This document shows, in pieces, positions 63,501 through 64,000 of a stretch of DNA of 64,000 nucleotides. The translations under genes were made by a program, and so were the position numbers. The notes under the pieces were generated by a model. The model saw nothing but the letters and a program-made list of their open reading frames with translations, made no database searches and was not told the origin of the DNA. The stretch spans positions 231,501 to 295,500 of the forward strand of contig ABHI01000004.1 of NCBI GenBank assembly GCA_000171875.1. The letters run 5' to 3'. The DNA comes from Flavobacteriales bacterium ALC-1. GTDB lineage: Bacteria; Bacteroidota; Bacteroidia; Flavobacteriales; Flavobacteriaceae. Numbering within the stretch: position 1 is the first letter of the stretch; each line of letters starts with the position of its first letter.

Positions 63501-64000
63501 TAATTCTGCACAATGATCCACAGCATCTTTAAATACCTTTTCTTCCTCATAAAGTGATTTACCCATTTGAAGATATTGAGAACCTTGTCCAGGAAATAAA
63601 AATGTTAATTCACTAGGCACAACCTTCAATACGTTAGTCTTTATAGCCTTTTTGTTCTCAGATAATAGCTTTTTACTCGCTTCATTATTTTCGCCTGCAA
63701 TAACAAAACTACGCTGTGCAAAGGATTCTCTAGTAGCTGTTAAAGCATAAGCAACATCTGTAAGTGAAAAACCTGTTGGAGATTTTAAATAGTCTCCTAA
63801 TACTCTTTGATAGCCATCTAGGCTATTTTGTGTTTTGGCTGACCATGTTAAAAGTTCTACTGACCTGCCAGCATCTGAAGTTATTTTTTCTGTCTCATAT
63901 TCTTCAACTACAACATGTACGTTAGTTCCACCTACACCGAAAGAACTTACACCAGCTTTTCTCAAGCCTTCAGACTCCCATGCATTTAATTTATTATTTA
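60534..64000 (-). CDS. Type I polyketide synthase with internal aminotransferase (5' end outside window)
   Basis: Open to the window edge; the frame continues before the first Met as NAWESEGLRKAGVSSFGVGG, the C-terminal end of a ketosynthase. Residues here count from the Met at 63965. KS end 1-22, linker, AT about 120-430 (GQGSQY; Ser216 in GHSIGE; HAFH at 312-315, the malonyl type), ACP about 510-580 (Ser542 in LGLDSL), class III aminotransferase about 650-1085 (NTGSEAVLGAMR, IFDEIITGFR, PLP Lys921 in YGKVIGGG). The end carries PLPGAQLGFDAKGNPAWFI, the linker that normally leads into a C domain. No KR, DH or ER lies between AT and ACP. The layout matches McyE and MycA, where the aminotransferase places a beta-amino group on the acyl chain. 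Confidence 0.93.
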   Translation of the reverse strand, partial: NNKLNAWESEGLRKAGVSSFGVGGTNVHVVVEEYETEKITSDAGRSVELLTWSAKTQNSLDGYQRVLGDYLKSPTGFSLTDVAYALTATRESFAQRSFVIAGENNEASKKLLSENKKAIKTNVLKVVPSELTFLFPGQGSQYLQMGKSLYEEEKVFKDAVDHCAELLKKDLNLDIRTVIYPEINSEEAENQLKDTKFTQPGLFVIEYALSQLWMSWGIKPTLLCGHSIGEFVAAHLAGILTLKDALHLIAIRGKLVSELPGGSMLSVRASVANLNGSIPDALSIAAINSDRLTVLSGPDIDIGNFSKVLNDKGLPNMLLLTSHAFHSTMMDPVLQAFEDEVKKIKLNVPRLPIVSTVTGKWLSDAEAKSSKYWTNHLREAVNFSGAMETVLGLEDPILLEIGPGRALITLSMQKKGLKPLASIACLSIPKENETAHHTVLSALGDLWINGIEPNWKSFYEGQTRQKVWLPSYVFDRKPCWLDPPTVDLSVNNITKKIVNADNQRIKPIPNINTKFVRKPIILNKISEIIEDNSGIEIETNESHLSFLELGLDSLVLTQLAINLKNEFNTPITFRQLNGEFETPDLLAEYLDKVLPKVTHTPVLNTDNAKISNTNDLSITSIVASTELLSEAEKKEHQKPFGASPKIEKESTKLSSDQKTFLDNLILSYNKKTAGSKDYSQKHRKHMSDPRVVSGFNPLTKELVYPLVVGKSSGNRLWDIDGNEYIDTLNGFGSCLFGHQPDFIKETLHKQVELGFEVGPQHPLAGEVCELLCDFTGHERAALCNTGSEAVLGAMRIARTVTGRSLIVAFSRSYHGINDEVIVRGSKKLKTFPAASGILPEAVQNMLILDYGTEESLAIIKERSHEIAAVLVEPVQSRRPEFVPIKFLKEVREITRASDTILIFDEIITGFRMHLGGAQALFGIKADVATYGKVIGGGISIGAIMGNKNCMDALDGGFWQYGDDSFPEVGVTYFAGTFVRHPLALATTKASLLHMKTQGEKLQDDLAKQTERLASELTIYFKTKNLPLEIAYYRSLWRLKILEEIPYSELFFVLMRKKGIHIWDGFPCYMTAAYTEEDLTLLINTFIECIEELIAVRIFKSELNADSIVYGTKKFTKELNQPPLPGAQLGFDAKGNPAWFITDKEKNDEYIQIDL

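Noticed and set aside
1..64000. CRISPR array, prophage, toxin-antitoxin or IS element
   Set aside because: I looked for regular spaced repeats, transposase motifs and small paired toxin genes and saw none; the only repeats are the heptads and the palindromic element listed.

Overview
The window is a chromosomal segment of a marine-type Flavobacteriaceae bacterium (phylum Bacteroidota). The evidence is strongly AT-rich DNA, Bacteroidota-type promoters (TTG, about 18-24 bp, TAnnTTTG), type IX secretion and gliding genes (porQ, gldF, gldG), families largely confined to flavobacteria (DUF6768, DUF6452, DUF6048, CCC-motif membrane protein, head-GIN/DUF2807), and many small lipoproteins and outer-membrane barrels. 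The genus cannot be fixed from sequence alone. No rRNA, tRNA, prophage, transposase or CRISPR array was seen.

Layout. 1-3.2 kb (-): five-gene unit pyrR-pyrB-STAS-like-membrane protein-rnz, with rnz cut by the window edge. 3.2-5.9 kb: membrane protein and rpsA. 5.9-11.6 kb: a Kbp/YgaU-like LysM protein facing a (-) unit lon-LysM-porQ-cmk. lon is broken by a one-base deletion. 11.6-14.6 kb (+): ECF sigma, putative anti-sigma and two cell-surface proteins with DUF4097/DUF2807-like domains. 14.7-20.8 kb: lipoproteins, UMF1 transporter, M48 protease, MsrB, DUF1572, lipoamide dehydrogenase. 20.8-24 kb (-): four small outer-membrane barrels with aroQ among them. 24-27.5 kb: xerD, rny, a 6S RNA-like gene, zapA and a coiled-coil partner. 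27.6-33 kb: M23 peptidase, TonB-dependent receptor, cysteine desulfurase. 33-38.4 kb: surface lipoprotein, Smr protein, small membrane proteins, ornithine aminotransferase, and a second ECF sigma with DUF6768. 39-42.3 kb (+): rlmD-DUF6452-DUF6048 (the last frameshifted at its 3' end) and a DinB protein. 42.4-46.5 kb: cupin and lipoprotein genes divergent from a large hybrid two-component regulator. 46.5-54 kb: purC, phoH, SAM hydroxide adenosyltransferase, gldF-orf-gldG, dnaN. 54-55.7 kb: M57 protease and DUF4870.

55.7-64 kb (-) is the most distinctive part: the end of a hybrid polyketide/non-ribosomal peptide operon. The visible order is [KS end]-AT-ACP-aminotransferase on one protein, then C-A-PCP-TE on a second, then an Sfp-type phosphopantetheinyl transferase. 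AT motifs point to malonyl-CoA and the A-domain pocket residues read as a near-exact glycine code. No ketoreductase lies between AT and ACP, so the beta-keto group is probably transaminated. The likely released product is a beta-amino-acyl-glycine or a cyclised form. Its loading steps lie beyond the right edge.

Two independent single-base disruptions of conserved genes (lon, DUF6048) mean that either the assembly has indel errors or this strain carries real lesions.
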